From Chitinophagaceae bacterium (GTDB lineage Bacteria > Bacteroidota > Bacteroidia > Chitinophagales > Chitinophagaceae), in contig JAFKGR010000009.1 in the NCBI GenBank assembly GCA_017307735.1, positions 62,001-126,000 on the forward strand: a stretch of 64,000 bases of DNA. Direction: 5' to 3'. A program made the position numbers and the translations under genes. Numbering within the stretch: the stretch's first letter is position 1; each line of letters starts with the position of its first letter. The notes beneath the pieces were generated by a model that was not told the origin of the DNA, made no database searches, and was given only the letters and a program-made list of their open reading frames with translations. Positions 52,105-62,002 of the stretch are shown in pieces.

Positions 52105-53672
52105 TGGAAACCATGAATGAATTTTTCAAATTTGTTAACCAGGAGTCTGATAAACTTCTTCAACAGGCGCTTGTTCATTCAGGGCTTACTTTTTTGTCAT
52201 TGTTTATTGCCATTCTGGTAAGTGTTCCCCTGGGGATACTGATCAGCAGAAGAAGAAAACTTTCGGGAACCGTTCTTGGAATTGCAGGGATTTTGCAGAC
52301 CATTCCGAGTATTGCTTTATTGGGTTTTATGATTCCTTTGTTGGGCATAGGCGCCAGGCCTGCAATCGTCGCCTTATTTCTTTATGCACTTCTGCCTATA
52401 ATCAGGAATACCTATACGGGAATTGTCGGGGTGGATGCAAATGTGAAGGAAGCTGCAATGGCAATGGGCATGACCGATTGGCAAATTTTGTGGAAGGTTG
52501 AGTTGCCTCTGGCGTTTCCGGTTATTCTTGCAGGTATAAGGACTGCCACTGTCATTACAGTTGGAGTGGCTACGCTGGCTGCATACATTGCTGCTGGTGG
52601 ATTAGGAGAATTTATTTTCGGAGGCATTGCATTGAATAATTCTGCTATGATTCTTGCCGGTGCAATACCGGCTGCTTTACTTGCATTGTTCTTCGATTTT
52701 CTTTTGTCCCGGTTACAGCACGTCAGGATTAAAAAGATCAAACGGGTGTTGGTCACCGGATGTATTTTATTTATTGCCATATCCTCGCTCTACTTTGTTC
52801 CGTCGGTTTTCGGAAGTAAACTGCTTGCAGGATTTCCTCCTGAATTTATGGGAAGGAATGATGGTTTTCCTGCATTAAAAAACAGGTATCATTTAAAGAT
52901 AAATACCGTTGTGATCGGGCAGGCGCTTCTTTACGATGCATTAAAGGAAAAGCAAATTGATGTAATCAGCGGATATTCTACAGAGGGAAGAATCAAAGCG
53001 TTTCATTTGAAAATTTTACAGGATGATAAACATATTTTTCCTCCATATTTTGCTGCGCCCCTGGTCAGGGAAGATATTTTGAAAAGCTATCCCGAATTGC
53101 AATCGACTCTTAATTTGTTATCTGGAAAAATAAATGATTCACTTATGACAGAGATGAATTACAGAGTAGATTATTTGCACGAAAGCCCCGGGGAAGTGGC
53201 CAAAGATTTTCTTGAAAAAAAAGGTCTTTATCAAAATCCGCGAAACGGTCATAAAGGAACTGTAAGAATCGGATCGAAAATATTTACGGAACAGTATATC
53301 CTGGCTGAAATGTATAAAATGTTGATTGAGGGTTATACGGATTTGAATGTGACGCAGCGCACCGGGCTGGGTGGTACACAGATTTGTTTTGGGGCATTGA
53401 CCAATAACCAGATTGACCTTTATCCGGAATATACAGGTACGGGGCTGCAAGTCATTTTATCTACGCCTCAGCGCGTGGTCGATTCTCTTGGCGGCAATGA
53501 AAATGAAGTTTATAATTATGTAAAATCAGAATTCAAAAAACAATTTAATATCGAATGGCTGAAACCAATTGGATTTAATAATACGTATGCTGTAATGATG
53601 CGGCAACACCAGTCTGAAAGATTGGGAATTACAACTATTTCCCGGCTTGTAAATTATCTGTCAAAAAAATGA
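52101..53672 (+). CDS. Fused ABC permease and substrate-binding protein, OpuCBC/EgtU-like
   Basis: A 523-residue fusion. Residues about 20-235 are the permease: several membrane segments, with the ATPase-coupling loop at AAMAMGMTDWQILWKVELPLAFPVILAGI. After a last membrane segment (around 215-235), residues about 245-523 are a periplasmic QAT-type binding domain with VRIGSKIFTEQYILAEMYKMLIE-type lobe (quoted in part) and LYPEYTGTGL. The same fusion occurs in betaine/choline OpuC proteins and in the ergothioneine importer EgtU; aromatic-cage residues cannot be assigned by eye. With the upstream ATPase it forms a complete two-gene importer. Confidence 0.88.
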   Translation: MMETMNEFFKFVNQESDKLLQQALVHSGLTFLSLFIAILVSVPLGILISRRRKLSGTVLGIAGILQTIPSIALLGFMIPLLGIGARPAIVALFLYALLPIIRNTYTGIVGVDANVKEAAMAMGMTDWQILWKVELPLAFPVILAGIRTATVITVGVATLAAYIAAGGLGEFIFGGIALNNSAMILAGAIPAALLALFFDFLLSRLQHVRIKKIKRVLVTGCILFIAISSLYFVPSVFGSKLLAGFPPEFMGRNDGFPALKNRYHLKINTVVIGQALLYDALKEKQIDVISGYSTEGRIKAFHLKILQDDKHIFPPYFAAPLVREDILKSYPELQSTLNLLSGKINDSLMTEMNYRVDYLHESPGEVAKDFLEKKGLYQNPRNGHKGTVRIGSKIFTEQYILAEMYKMLIEGYTDLNVTQRTGLGGTQICFGALTNNQIDLYPEYTGTGLQVILSTPQRVVDSLGGNENEVYNYVKSEFKKQFNIEWLKPIGFNNTYAVMMRQHQSERLGITTISRLVNYLSKK

Positions 53673-53714
53673 GGATTGGTCTTGTGGCCGGTTTTGATCT
53701 TTCTGAACGGGTAT

Positions 53715-54434
53715 TCAAATAAAAATTGACCATTGAAATCTTTGTGTATTGGATCCCCACTGCGTAAAGAAGCTTTCGATTTGTTTTTTCAATTGTGAAT
53801 TATTGACTTTGGTCCCTTTGGCAGGTGGAATTATTTTTTCATTCTTTGAATCCCCAATCTCAACTTTGGTTGCATACCATGTGGTATGAAGCCTGTTGAT
53901 TACAAGCCCAAGAATAGTTCCGGGTAATCCGTGAAAACTTTCGGGCCCGCCCGGCAATACAATTTCATCCGTATAAAATGCAACTACAAAAACGGAGTCA
54001 AACAATATGGTTGTAGCCCTCCTGCAATTGAAACCTGCAATTTCGCGGAAGTCGTTTTTTATTTTCCAATTCAGGTTCTTGAGGCTGTCATTGATGAGGA
54101 AAGTTTTTTCAAATACATTTTTGGTAGAAGTGTAGGTGCCGGCCTTGAAATCAGAATAAACTATATTGTTAGTTGCTACTAAATCAAAAATGTTTTTTTG
54201 TTGATTGTTTGCAGGAGAATAAAGAGATTGATTTTGGTTAAATTCCAAAGTAAAGAGATCTGTTTTAAACTGGGGATTTGCTTTTTTGAATTGTTCTGCA
54301 AAGTCTCCCTGTATGTTGGCCCATACATTCAGTTTACGTTCGTAGGTGATTTTTCCGGCCTTGATAAATTGGGGTTGTGCAGCTAAGGTCAGGCTCAGAA
54401 AACAAACGATAAAAGTTGAGAGGATCTGCTTCAT
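53715..54434 (-). CDS. GLPGLI family protein
   Basis: A 239-residue exported protein of the Bacteroidota GLPGLI family, named for a motif found here as HGLPGTILGLVI (about residue 170). A signal peptide (MKQILSTFIVCFLSLTLAAQ) and KAGKITYERKLNVWANI opening strand fit. Function is unknown; these genes usually lie next to TonB-dependent-receptor-like barrels, as here, where it follows the 926-residue barrel gene by 13 bp on the same strand. Confidence 0.9.
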   Translation of the reverse strand: MKQILSTFIVCFLSLTLAAQPQFIKAGKITYERKLNVWANIQGDFAEQFKKANPQFKTDLFTLEFNQNQSLYSPANNQQKNIFDLVATNNIVYSDFKAGTYTSTKNVFEKTFLINDSLKNLNWKIKNDFREIAGFNCRRATTILFDSVFVVAFYTDEIVLPGGPESFHGLPGTILGLVINRLHTTWYATKVEIGDSKNEKIIPPAKGTKVNNSQLKKQIESFFTQWGSNTQRFQWSIFI

Positions 54435-54447
54435 CTTTTTTCTTTTT

Positions 54448-57228
54448 TTAAAGTTTGATTCCGTTTATTCCTTCGGGAGCTTTTCCACCTTTGTTTACGA
54501 AATTATAGGTAAGTGTCAGTAATCCGTAAGAGCCGAAAGTTAAATATCGTTGCTCCTGGATTGTTCCGCTGAATTCGTATCTGGTATAACCCTTTGCCTG
54601 GTCCAACAAATCGTGCCATGCAAACCTGAGCGTCATTACATCGTTTTTTAAAAATTTCCTTTCTATGTAAGCATTCCACAAAACCAGGTTGTTGTTTTGA
54701 TCGAAAGTGGTGGTCTTTTGTTTCAATTGGAAGCTGATATCCGAGCCAAATTCAAGGCGCCAGGGCAACTGATAATCTCCGTCAACACTCATGTCTGATG
54801 TCCAGTAAGAGGCTTTTGAAACTTTGCTGATGGTTGATTTTGATGAACGATAGGCAGGTTGGATGGTTATGTTTAGTTCATAAACATTCGGTTTTCTTGC
54901 ATTGAATTGGGTACGCCAGGCAAGATTTGTGGTGTTGGTAATGTTATTAAGATTATTCACAAAAGAAGAATATCTGTAAATCCAAAGAATAGGCCCGGTA
55001 CCGTATCGCCAGTTGGATTTTCCAATCTTGTTATTCAGGGAACCGAATAAACCGGCTGAATAGTTTCCGCTGGTATTCATGAATTGGGTAACTCTTCTTC
55101 CGCGGTTATCTATAAAGTACCCGGTTGTAATGTCATTTTGGGTGAGAGAAAAGTTTCCGCCAAAAAACATGTACCTGCCGCTCAACACCTGAAAGTTTGT
55201 GTACATTAACTGGGCAGTATGGTTGAAACTTTGTTTCAGGTTTGGATTTCCCACCACAACATTAAGCGGGTCAGTATTGTCGACAAGGGGTTGAATCTGA
55301 TTGATTGACGGCTGCGTCGTTGATCCGCTATAGTTAAAATTCAGGTTGCTGAAAGAACTGAATTTATAAATAAATGAGGCCTGTGGATAGAAATTGACAT
55401 AGCTGTACCTGCGGCTGGTATCTTTGAACAGATCATCCTGATGGAAAGCCGTATTGCTGATGCTTCCGCCAAAACTCAGATTCACCTTATTTTTGGTAAA
55501 CCGGTAATTGATCCCGCCTTTATTTGTAATGTAGTTGTATTTGAATTTATTACTGAGGCTATCCACAAGTGTTTCATATTTTCCATCCAGGCTTTTATTA
55601 AAACTCAATTGTTCCCTGGTTGAATTATTTAGCCCGAAGGAATAAATAAATACCAGAAAGCTGACATTGGAAAGAGGCTGGGTATAGGTGGCTTCTGAAT
55701 TGAAAGAATGATTTGTGTTATTTCTTATTTTCTTTTGGTCTGTAACGGAAGACTGAATTACGTTTCCACTTCCATTAAAGAATTTAGAGTTGTTGAAAAG
55801 TAACCCGTTTTCTTTGCTGTCGAAATAGGATTGATTTACACTCAGTGAAAATGTATTTCCTTTTCTTTTGAATTTTTTGCGGTAAAGGATGCCGATCTTT
55901 TCTGAGCCATTGTTATTATCCGTCTGATTTTGGGTATTGCTGTTGTTTACAACCTGTTTATTTTCGGCAAAATTGGCAGAGCTGGATGATGTATTGTATT
56001 TATCTGTTCCCTTGTAGGCATTCAGATTCAATTGGAGAGAGGATGTTGAATCAAGTCCGATATCGAGTTTTCCAAAAGCATTGTGACGGGTTCTGTTTGA
56101 ATGGGTTTCGGAACTGTCACTTGAAAAGAACAGAGAATCGAGTAAAGCATTTTGTGAAAAGTTGTTTGAACGGCTGAGTACCTTCAGGCTATTGAAAAGG
56201 TAGTTGGATGAGAGGTTGTATTTGTCGTTATTCCATTTGTTGCCATAATACAAACCGGCTTTTACACTTTCCGGAAGTCCGGTTCCATTGTAGTTGCCGC
56301 TTCCCATGACATCTCCCGAGGATCCGTGGATTGTAATATTTCCCGTTTCCGCATCCACAGACATATTATTTGAATTAAATCCATAATTGCCGGCATTCTG
56401 CCAGTCGAGACCCGTTTCGCTGGTAGAACTTCCAATGGCGAAGGCTGCTAGTTTTCTCTTGGCTTTGAAGGCATTGATCATGGCCTGCAGGTTGTAATAT
56501 TGATCAAGCCCCCCGGCGGACACTTTTCCAAAATATCCTTTTTTGGCATCATCCTTCAATTGCAGGTTGATGGTTTTTTGTTTGGTTCCGTCATCAATTC
56601 CGGAAAATTCAGCCTGATCGCTTTTCTTGTCAAACACCTGTACTTTTTGAACTGCGTCGGCGCGCAGGTTCCTGGTTGCAATAGTCGGATCATCACTGAA
56701 AAATTCATCTCCATCTACAAGTATTTTCTGGACTGTTTGTCCCTGGGCAGTTATTTTGCCGTCTTTATCCACCTGAATTCCCGGCAGTTCTTTTAAAAGA
56801 TCCTCCACATTAGCATTAGGCTTCACCCTGAAACTGTCGGCCATGTATTCCGTCGTATCGCCTTTGATACGTATGGCCTGTTGAGTTACAATGACCGTTT
56901 CAAGCAATTTGGCTTTTGGTGTCAAAATGATTTTTCCCAGATTGATGGGTTGCCTGTTTACTTTTAGTGGAAATACATAATCTGCAAAAGAAGGGTAGGT
57001 AACAAGCATTAAATAAGATCCTTCAGGAAGGGCATCGGAAAAGTTCCCGAGATTATCTGTCCTGACAAAAGAAGCCAGCGTAGAATCTGATGCATTCAAA
57101 AAAGAAACCACAGCAAGGGGTAATTTCTTGTTTTCAATACTGTCACCAACACTCCCTTTTACCGGGATTGTTTGTGCTCTTAATAAAAAAGGGCTGAATA
57201 ATATTGTCAACAATAAGATTCTCTTCAT
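54448..57228 (-). CDS. Outer-membrane beta-barrel protein with carboxypeptidase-like domain
   Basis: A 926-residue outer-membrane protein related to TonB-dependent receptors. After the signal peptide (MKRILLLTILFSPFLLRAQ) come a carboxypeptidase-regulatory-like domain (about 20-110), a plug-like domain (NVEDLLKELPGIQVDKDGKITAQ, then TVQKILVDGDEFFSDD) and a long barrel of alternating aromatic strands from about 235. No clear TonB box or SusD partner is seen. It probably forms an export or surface complex with the GLPGLI protein downstream; ligand unknown. Confidence 0.88.
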   Translation of the reverse strand: MKRILLLTILFSPFLLRAQTIPVKGSVGDSIENKKLPLAVVSFLNASDSTLASFVRTDNLGNFSDALPEGSYLMLVTYPSFADYVFPLKVNRQPINLGKIILTPKAKLLETVIVTQQAIRIKGDTTEYMADSFRVKPNANVEDLLKELPGIQVDKDGKITAQGQTVQKILVDGDEFFSDDPTIATRNLRADAVQKVQVFDKKSDQAEFSGIDDGTKQKTINLQLKDDAKKGYFGKVSAGGLDQYYNLQAMINAFKAKRKLAAFAIGSSTSETGLDWQNAGNYGFNSNNMSVDAETGNITIHGSSGDVMGSGNYNGTGLPESVKAGLYYGNKWNNDKYNLSSNYLFNSLKVLSRSNNFSQNALLDSLFFSSDSSETHSNRTRHNAFGKLDIGLDSTSSLQLNLNAYKGTDKYNTSSSSANFAENKQVVNNSNTQNQTDNNNGSEKIGILYRKKFKRKGNTFSLSVNQSYFDSKENGLLFNNSKFFNGSGNVIQSSVTDQKKIRNNTNHSFNSEATYTQPLSNVSFLVFIYSFGLNNSTREQLSFNKSLDGKYETLVDSLSNKFKYNYITNKGGINYRFTKNKVNLSFGGSISNTAFHQDDLFKDTSRRYSYVNFYPQASFIYKFSSFSNLNFNYSGSTTQPSINQIQPLVDNTDPLNVVVGNPNLKQSFNHTAQLMYTNFQVLSGRYMFFGGNFSLTQNDITTGYFIDNRGRRVTQFMNTSGNYSAGLFGSLNNKIGKSNWRYGTGPILWIYRYSSFVNNLNNITNTTNLAWRTQFNARKPNVYELNITIQPAYRSSKSTISKVSKASYWTSDMSVDGDYQLPWRLEFGSDISFQLKQKTTTFDQNNNLVLWNAYIERKFLKNDVMTLRFAWHDLLDQAKGYTRYEFSGTIQEQRYLTFGSYGLLTLTYNFVNKGGKAPEGINGIKL

Positions 57229-57346
57229 TAACAGTCGTGTGGAGGCGGTAAATGTAAGGTTTTATTTGAATCCTCAAAAAAAAAGACAAACTAATTCCTT
57301 TTATTGTGGAAGCCGCGCATAAAACCGGTTTATCTTACCGGATTTT

Positions 57347-60187
57347 CTATAGTTCTGAATAAGATTCTGTGGGTTCACATGTGCATACCAGATTGCGGTC
57401 TCCGTATGTATTGTTAACTCTGCTGACAGAGGGCCAGAATTTATTTTCATGAAGCCATGGTAAGGGATAAGCCGCCTTTGATCTCGGATATTTTTCTGCC
57501 CACTCATCGGCTGTGATTTTATTGAGCGTATGAGGCGATTTCTTCAATACATTGTCAGTTTTGCTGAAATCTCCATTTTCTATTTCCCTGATTTCCTGAT
57601 AAATCTGATTTAATGCCTCACAGAATCTGTCAAGTTCTGCTTTGCTTTCACTTTCGGTAGGTTCAATCATGAAGGTTCCCGGTACAGGAAAACTAACAGT
57701 AGGTGCGTGAAAACCATAGTCCATCAATCTTTTAGCCACATCTTCTGCTTCGATTCCTGCTTTTGATTTAAAAGGCCTTAGATCAACGATAAATTCATGT
57801 GCACAGGTATCGCCGGACCCGGTATAAAGTATTTTGAAATTCTTTTTCAACAAAGCTTTCATGTAGTTTGCATTCAGGATGGCATAAGCTGTAGCTTTTT
57901 TAATTCCTACGGTTCCCAGCATTTTGCAATATGCATAACTGATGAGCAGGATGCTTGCCGAGCCAAATGGCGCTGAGGATACCTGTCCTTCGCCATAGGC
58001 AGCGGGTAAAAATGGTTTTAATTTTTCATTGCAACAAATCGGGCCCATTCCGGGGCCACCGCCTCCATGAGGAATGGCAAATGTTTTATGAAGGTTCAGA
58101 TGGCAAACATCGGCCCCGATAAATCCGGGTGAAGTCCATCCCGCCTGGGCATTCATATTTGCCCCATCCATATAAACAAGGCCTCCGTTATCATGAACTA
58201 TTTGGCATATCTCCCTGATGCTCTCTTCAAAAACACCATGCGTACTCGGATAGGTAACCATAATCCCCGCTAAAGTATCTTTATACTTTTCTGCATTAGC
58301 CTTTAAATCATCTATGTCTATATTTCCGTGCTCATCGCATTTGGTAACCACCACTTTATAACCTGCCATCACTGCACTGGCAGGATTTGTACCATGTGCA
58401 CTGATAGGGATCAGAATTACATTTCTGAAATCTTCATTTCTCGATTTGTGGTAGCCACGGATAGTCATTAATCCTGAAAATTCACCCTGAGCGCCACTGT
58501 TAGGCTGCATACTACATGCAGAAAATCCGGTAATAGCACAAAGCATATCTCCCAGTTCATTAATAATTTGTGCATATCCTCCGGTTTGACTATCCGGGGC
58601 CATGGGATGGATATTGCTGAATTCCGGCCAGGTCAACGGAATCATTTCGGTAGCAGCATTGAGTTTCATGGTACAACTTCCCAGGCTTATCATGGAATGA
58701 ACAAGAGAAAGATCTTTATTTTCCAGTTTTTTCAAATAACGCATCAATTCTGTTTCGCTATGGTAACTATTGAAGACCGGATGTAACATGAAAGGGGAGG
58801 TGCGTTTTAATTCAGGAGCAATACCATTTTCCTCATTCAATTGAACATCTGAAGTGGTATTGCCAAAGACTGAAACAATATCTCTGATGTCATCGTATCC
58901 TGTGGTTTCATCAAGAGAAATGGAAATCAAATTATCTTTTCTATAGAAGAAATTCATCCCTCTGATTTCAGCTTCCTTCCTGATTTTTTCAGGATTTTCA
59001 ACTTTCACCGTCAGTGTGTCAAAATAGAATTTATTTAAAACCCTCACTCCTGATTTTTCTAATTGAAGTTTCAGAAAATGAGTGTAGGCAGCAACACGGG
59101 AAGCAATTTGGCGAAGGCCATCCGGCCCGTGATAAACTGCATACATGGCGCTCATATTTGCCAATAGCGCTTGTGCAGTACAAATATTTGAAGTGGCTTT
59201 TTCCCGTCTGATGTGTTGTTCCCTGGTTTGTAAAGCCATCCTTAAAGCCCTGTTCCCATTTGCATCAATACTGATTCCGATAATCCTTCCCGGAATATAT
59301 CTTTTGTATTCATCTTTGGTTGAGAAAAAGGCAGCATGAGGCCCGCCATAACCCATGGGCACACCAAATCTTTGAGTGGATCCGATGGCGACATCCGCCC
59401 CTAATTCGCCCGGAGGAGTTAATAATGTAAGTGCAAGTAAATCTGTTGACATGGCAACCTTAATGTCATGTTCTTTTACCTTCAGGAAGAAATTTTTGAA
59501 ATCATCAATCTCACCGGTGGAATCGGGATATTGAATCAGGGCGCCGAAATATGTATGATCAAATTCAACTGTTTTGAAATCTCCGGTTACAACTTCAATT
59601 CCGATGGAAGAAGCTCTTGTCAATATGACACCTTTTGTCTGGCCAAAAACATTTTGATCTATAAAAAATCTGTGTTTGGTGACATCATCTGTTTCCCTGT
59701 TCTTATGATTAAAAAACATGGTCATGGCTTCGGCAGCGGCCGTTCCTTCATCCAGCAAACTGGCATTTGCGATTGGCAAAGCTGTCAGGTCTGATACCAT
59801 TGTTTGAAAATTGAGAAGACTTTCAAGTCTTCCCTGTGCAATTTCAGCCTGATAAGGAGTGTATTGGGTGTACCAGCCCGGATTTTCAAACAGATTTCTC
59901 AGGATCGGGGACGGCACGATTGTGTCATAATATCCCTGACCGATAAAGGATCTGAAAACTTTGTTTTTTGATGCTACTTCCCTGATAAACCGGAGAAATT
60001 CAAACTCACTTAAAGGTTTCGGAAGTTTGATATCTTCTTGCAATTTGATGGATTGAGGGATTGTTTTATCCATCAAATCATCAATTGACTTAAATCCGAT
60101 TTTTTCAAGCATCAATTGGCCATCTTTTTCATCCGGCCCGATATGTCTCCCGGTAAATTCGTGGTGTATTTTTTCGAATATGTTCAT
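57347..60187 (-). CDS. gcvP: Glycine dehydrogenase (decarboxylating), P-protein
   Basis: Decarboxylates glycine and loads the aminomethyl group onto the lipoyl H-protein of the glycine cleavage system. The 946-residue single-chain form contains both halves that are separate in some bacteria. N-terminal FTGRHIGPDEKD, PYQAEIAQGRLESLLNFQ, and in the C-terminal half the PLP lysine Lys701 in NLHKTFAIPHGGGGPG. The gcvT and gcvH genes are not in the window. No glycine riboswitch is seen upstream; a -7 promoter element is at 60250-60257 on the minus strand. Confidence 0.96.
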   Translation of the reverse strand: MNIFEKIHHEFTGRHIGPDEKDGQLMLEKIGFKSIDDLMDKTIPQSIKLQEDIKLPKPLSEFEFLRFIREVASKNKVFRSFIGQGYYDTIVPSPILRNLFENPGWYTQYTPYQAEIAQGRLESLLNFQTMVSDLTALPIANASLLDEGTAAAEAMTMFFNHKNRETDDVTKHRFFIDQNVFGQTKGVILTRASSIGIEVVTGDFKTVEFDHTYFGALIQYPDSTGEIDDFKNFFLKVKEHDIKVAMSTDLLALTLLTPPGELGADVAIGSTQRFGVPMGYGGPHAAFFSTKDEYKRYIPGRIIGISIDANGNRALRMALQTREQHIRREKATSNICTAQALLANMSAMYAVYHGPDGLRQIASRVAAYTHFLKLQLEKSGVRVLNKFYFDTLTVKVENPEKIRKEAEIRGMNFFYRKDNLISISLDETTGYDDIRDIVSVFGNTTSDVQLNEENGIAPELKRTSPFMLHPVFNSYHSETELMRYLKKLENKDLSLVHSMISLGSCTMKLNAATEMIPLTWPEFSNIHPMAPDSQTGGYAQIINELGDMLCAITGFSACSMQPNSGAQGEFSGLMTIRGYHKSRNEDFRNVILIPISAHGTNPASAVMAGYKVVVTKCDEHGNIDIDDLKANAEKYKDTLAGIMVTYPSTHGVFEESIREICQIVHDNGGLVYMDGANMNAQAGWTSPGFIGADVCHLNLHKTFAIPHGGGGPGMGPICCNEKLKPFLPAAYGEGQVSSAPFGSASILLISYAYCKMLGTVGIKKATAYAILNANYMKALLKKNFKILYTGSGDTCAHEFIVDLRPFKSKAGIEAEDVAKRLMDYGFHAPTVSFPVPGTFMIEPTESESKAELDRFCEALNQIYQEIREIENGDFSKTDNVLKKSPHTLNKITADEWAEKYPRSKAAYPLPWLHENKFWPSVSRVNNTYGDRNLVCTCEPTESYSEL

Positions 60188-60249
60188 TTTGCTGGGCTTA
60201 AAATTTATTTTGGTATTAAGAAGTCATTGAGAATGTTCAAAAACTTGCG

Positions 60250-60257
60250 CAAAATTA
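60250..60257 (-). promoter_or_regulatory. Promoter -7 element of gcvP
   Basis: Reads TAATTTTG on the minus strand, an exact TAnnTTTG. It would start an mRNA with a leader of about 55 bases. No properly spaced TTTG was found upstream, so support is partial. Confidence 0.45.
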
Positions 60258-60434
60258 CGTAAGTAAGGGTATGAAAATGAAGATTAGTGAAACCAAATAA
60301 AAAAGTTTGCACACTTATTGTGGATAAAAACCGAAAGAATTTGTTAATTGCAGCCTGATTGGAATTATTCTTTTTTTTCTACAATAACGAATTCCTACTT
60401 TTAACGAATTTCAAAAAAATAAACATAGATCGAA

Positions 60435-60989
60435 ATGAAGAAGAAAGAAGAAGTGGAAATCATCGGTTTGGGGGATATACTGGTGGGTAACCCCTCAGCC
60501 CCGGTGACAGTGATGGAATTTGTTGATTATGAAAGCGAAGCATGTGAAAAAGCACTCCCAATTGTCAAAGAATTGATGAAAGAATTCGGCGACAAGATCA
60601 ATTTCAATTTCCGCAATTTCCCACAGACACTTGTTCATCAGAGAGCACATAAGGCTGCTGAAGCTGCCGTAGGTGCTGCACAGGAAGGAAAGCTCTTCGA
60701 AATGTACGAAATCCTTTTAAAGAACAGACGTCATCTTGGCACTGTTTCCCTGAAAAACTATGCCAGGGAAGCGGGGGTCAAGAGTAAATCTTTTCTGACC
60801 GACCTGATTAACGGTATTTATGGATGGCACGTTCAGGATGACCTTAAGTTTGGCATAGACAGTGGAGTTACTGAAGCGCCGACTTTTTTTATCAATGGTG
60901 AAAAGTTTGTTCACCGGCTGACCACCAAGAATTTGTCTGAAGCTATCAAAGCAGCCCTGAAAAAACGTAAGTTGAAAAAAGCTGCATAA
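60435..60989 (+). CDS. DsbA-like thioredoxin-fold protein with SxxC site
   Basis: A 184-residue cytoplasmic-looking DsbA-family protein (no signal peptide). The fold is clear: APVTVMEFVDYES strand, helical insert, and cis-proline Pro149 in VTEAPTFFINGEKF. Where active DsbA-like proteins have Cys-x-x-Cys, this reads Ser34-Glu-Ala-Cys37 (DYESEACEKA): the nucleophilic first Cys is Ser. Disulfide oxidation is therefore unlikely; a monothiol, isomerase/peroxidase-like or glutathione-binding role is possible. Convergent with the recombinase gene 19 bp away. Confidence 0.85.
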   Translation: MKKKEEVEIIGLGDILVGNPSAPVTVMEFVDYESEACEKALPIVKELMKEFGDKINFNFRNFPQTLVHQRAHKAAEAAVGAAQEGKLFEMYEILLKNRRHLGTVSLKNYAREAGVKSKSFLTDLINGIYGWHVQDDLKFGIDSGVTEAPTFFINGEKFVHRLTTKNLSEAIKAALKKRKLKKAA

Positions 60990-61008
60990 CCTGATCGGGG
61001 TCCCGCGC

Positions 61009-61923
61009 TTATTTCCTGTTATAGGCAGGATGAAAATGGTATATCGTATCACGCAAATATTGCTTGTTTAAATGCGTATAGATTTCTGTCGTTGTGATAC
61101 TCTCATGTCCCAGCATTTGTTGTACAGCGCGGAGATCCGCACCGCCTTCCACAAGATGCGTTGCAAAAGAATGCCGGAAAGTATGCGGTGAAATATTTTT
61201 CTGCAGATTTATCTTTTTCGCCAGATCTTTAATCAACATAAATATCATTACCCTGCTTAATGATTTTCCTCTTCTGTTAAGAAATAGTACATCTTCATAT
61301 CCCTTGCAAATGGGTTGTAGTTTTCTTACCTGATTAATATAAACCTCAATATTTTTCAATGCCTCTCTTCCGATCGGGATCAACCGTTCTTTGTTGCCTT
61401 TTCCGGTTACCCTGATGTATTCTTCTGCCGGATAAATATTTGAAATCAGGAGTCCGGTGACTTCGCTCACCCTGAGCCCGCAACCGTACATTATTTCAAG
61501 AATGGCCTTGTTTCTCGTTCCCTCCGGCGTACTGAGGTCAATGCCATCCAATAGTTTCTGGATCTCTTCAACGGTCAAGGTATCAGGAAGTTTTCTTCCC
61601 GGTTTAGGCGATTCAAGAAGTATGGCCGGGTTAGATTGTACAATATTTTCTGATGCACAATATTTGTAAAAACCACGGATTCCTGAAATGATCCTGGATT
61701 GCGATGTTGCAGACATTCCAATTTCATTGATAAAAGAAATAAAACCGGATAGGTTTTGATAGGTAATGTTTGACGGAGGTTCAATTATCTGTTTTGATTC
61801 CAGATACTGTATGAGAAGGTCAAGATCATGTAAATAGGCCTCAATTGAATTGGAGGAAAGTGATTTTTCCAAAAGAAGAAACTGATGAAACCCCTTTTTG
61901 TATTCATTCCACATGGCTTCCAT
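61009..61923 (-). CDS. Tyrosine recombinase, XerC/XerD family
   Basis: A 304-residue site-specific recombinase, probably the chromosome dimer-resolution enzyme. The N-terminal core-binding SAM-like domain (about 10-95) is followed by the catalytic domain with Arg151 (GCGLRVSEV), Lys175 (TGKGNKER), His247 and Arg250 (SPHTFRHSFATHL), His273 (LGHESI) and nucleophile Tyr282 (EIYTHLNK). All catalytic residues are present. No integrase-type neighbours or att-like repeats are seen, which favours a housekeeping Xer role. XerC versus XerD cannot be decided. Confidence 0.92.
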   Translation of the reverse strand: MEAMWNEYKKGFHQFLLLEKSLSSNSIEAYLHDLDLLIQYLESKQIIEPPSNITYQNLSGFISFINEIGMSATSQSRIISGIRGFYKYCASENIVQSNPAILLESPKPGRKLPDTLTVEEIQKLLDGIDLSTPEGTRNKAILEIMYGCGLRVSEVTGLLISNIYPAEEYIRVTGKGNKERLIPIGREALKNIEVYINQVRKLQPICKGYEDVLFLNRRGKSLSRVMIFMLIKDLAKKINLQKNISPHTFRHSFATHLVEGGADLRAVQQMLGHESITTTEIYTHLNKQYLRDTIYHFHPAYNRK

Positions 61924-62002
61924 TGTTTGGCTGAAAAAAAACCTTTAGTTGTTTTCGAACACCTACATTTACATTCAAAAGTAAAAAATAATAAAGCCCT
62001 TT

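Noticed and set aside
60188..60434. Glycine riboswitch upstream of gcvP
   Set aside because: No tandem aptamer-like conserved segments or terminator is visible in the 247-base gap.
61009..61923. The tyrosine recombinase as integrase of a genomic island
   Set aside because: No att-like repeat, excisionase or phage genes nearby; housekeeping neighbours suit XerC/XerD.
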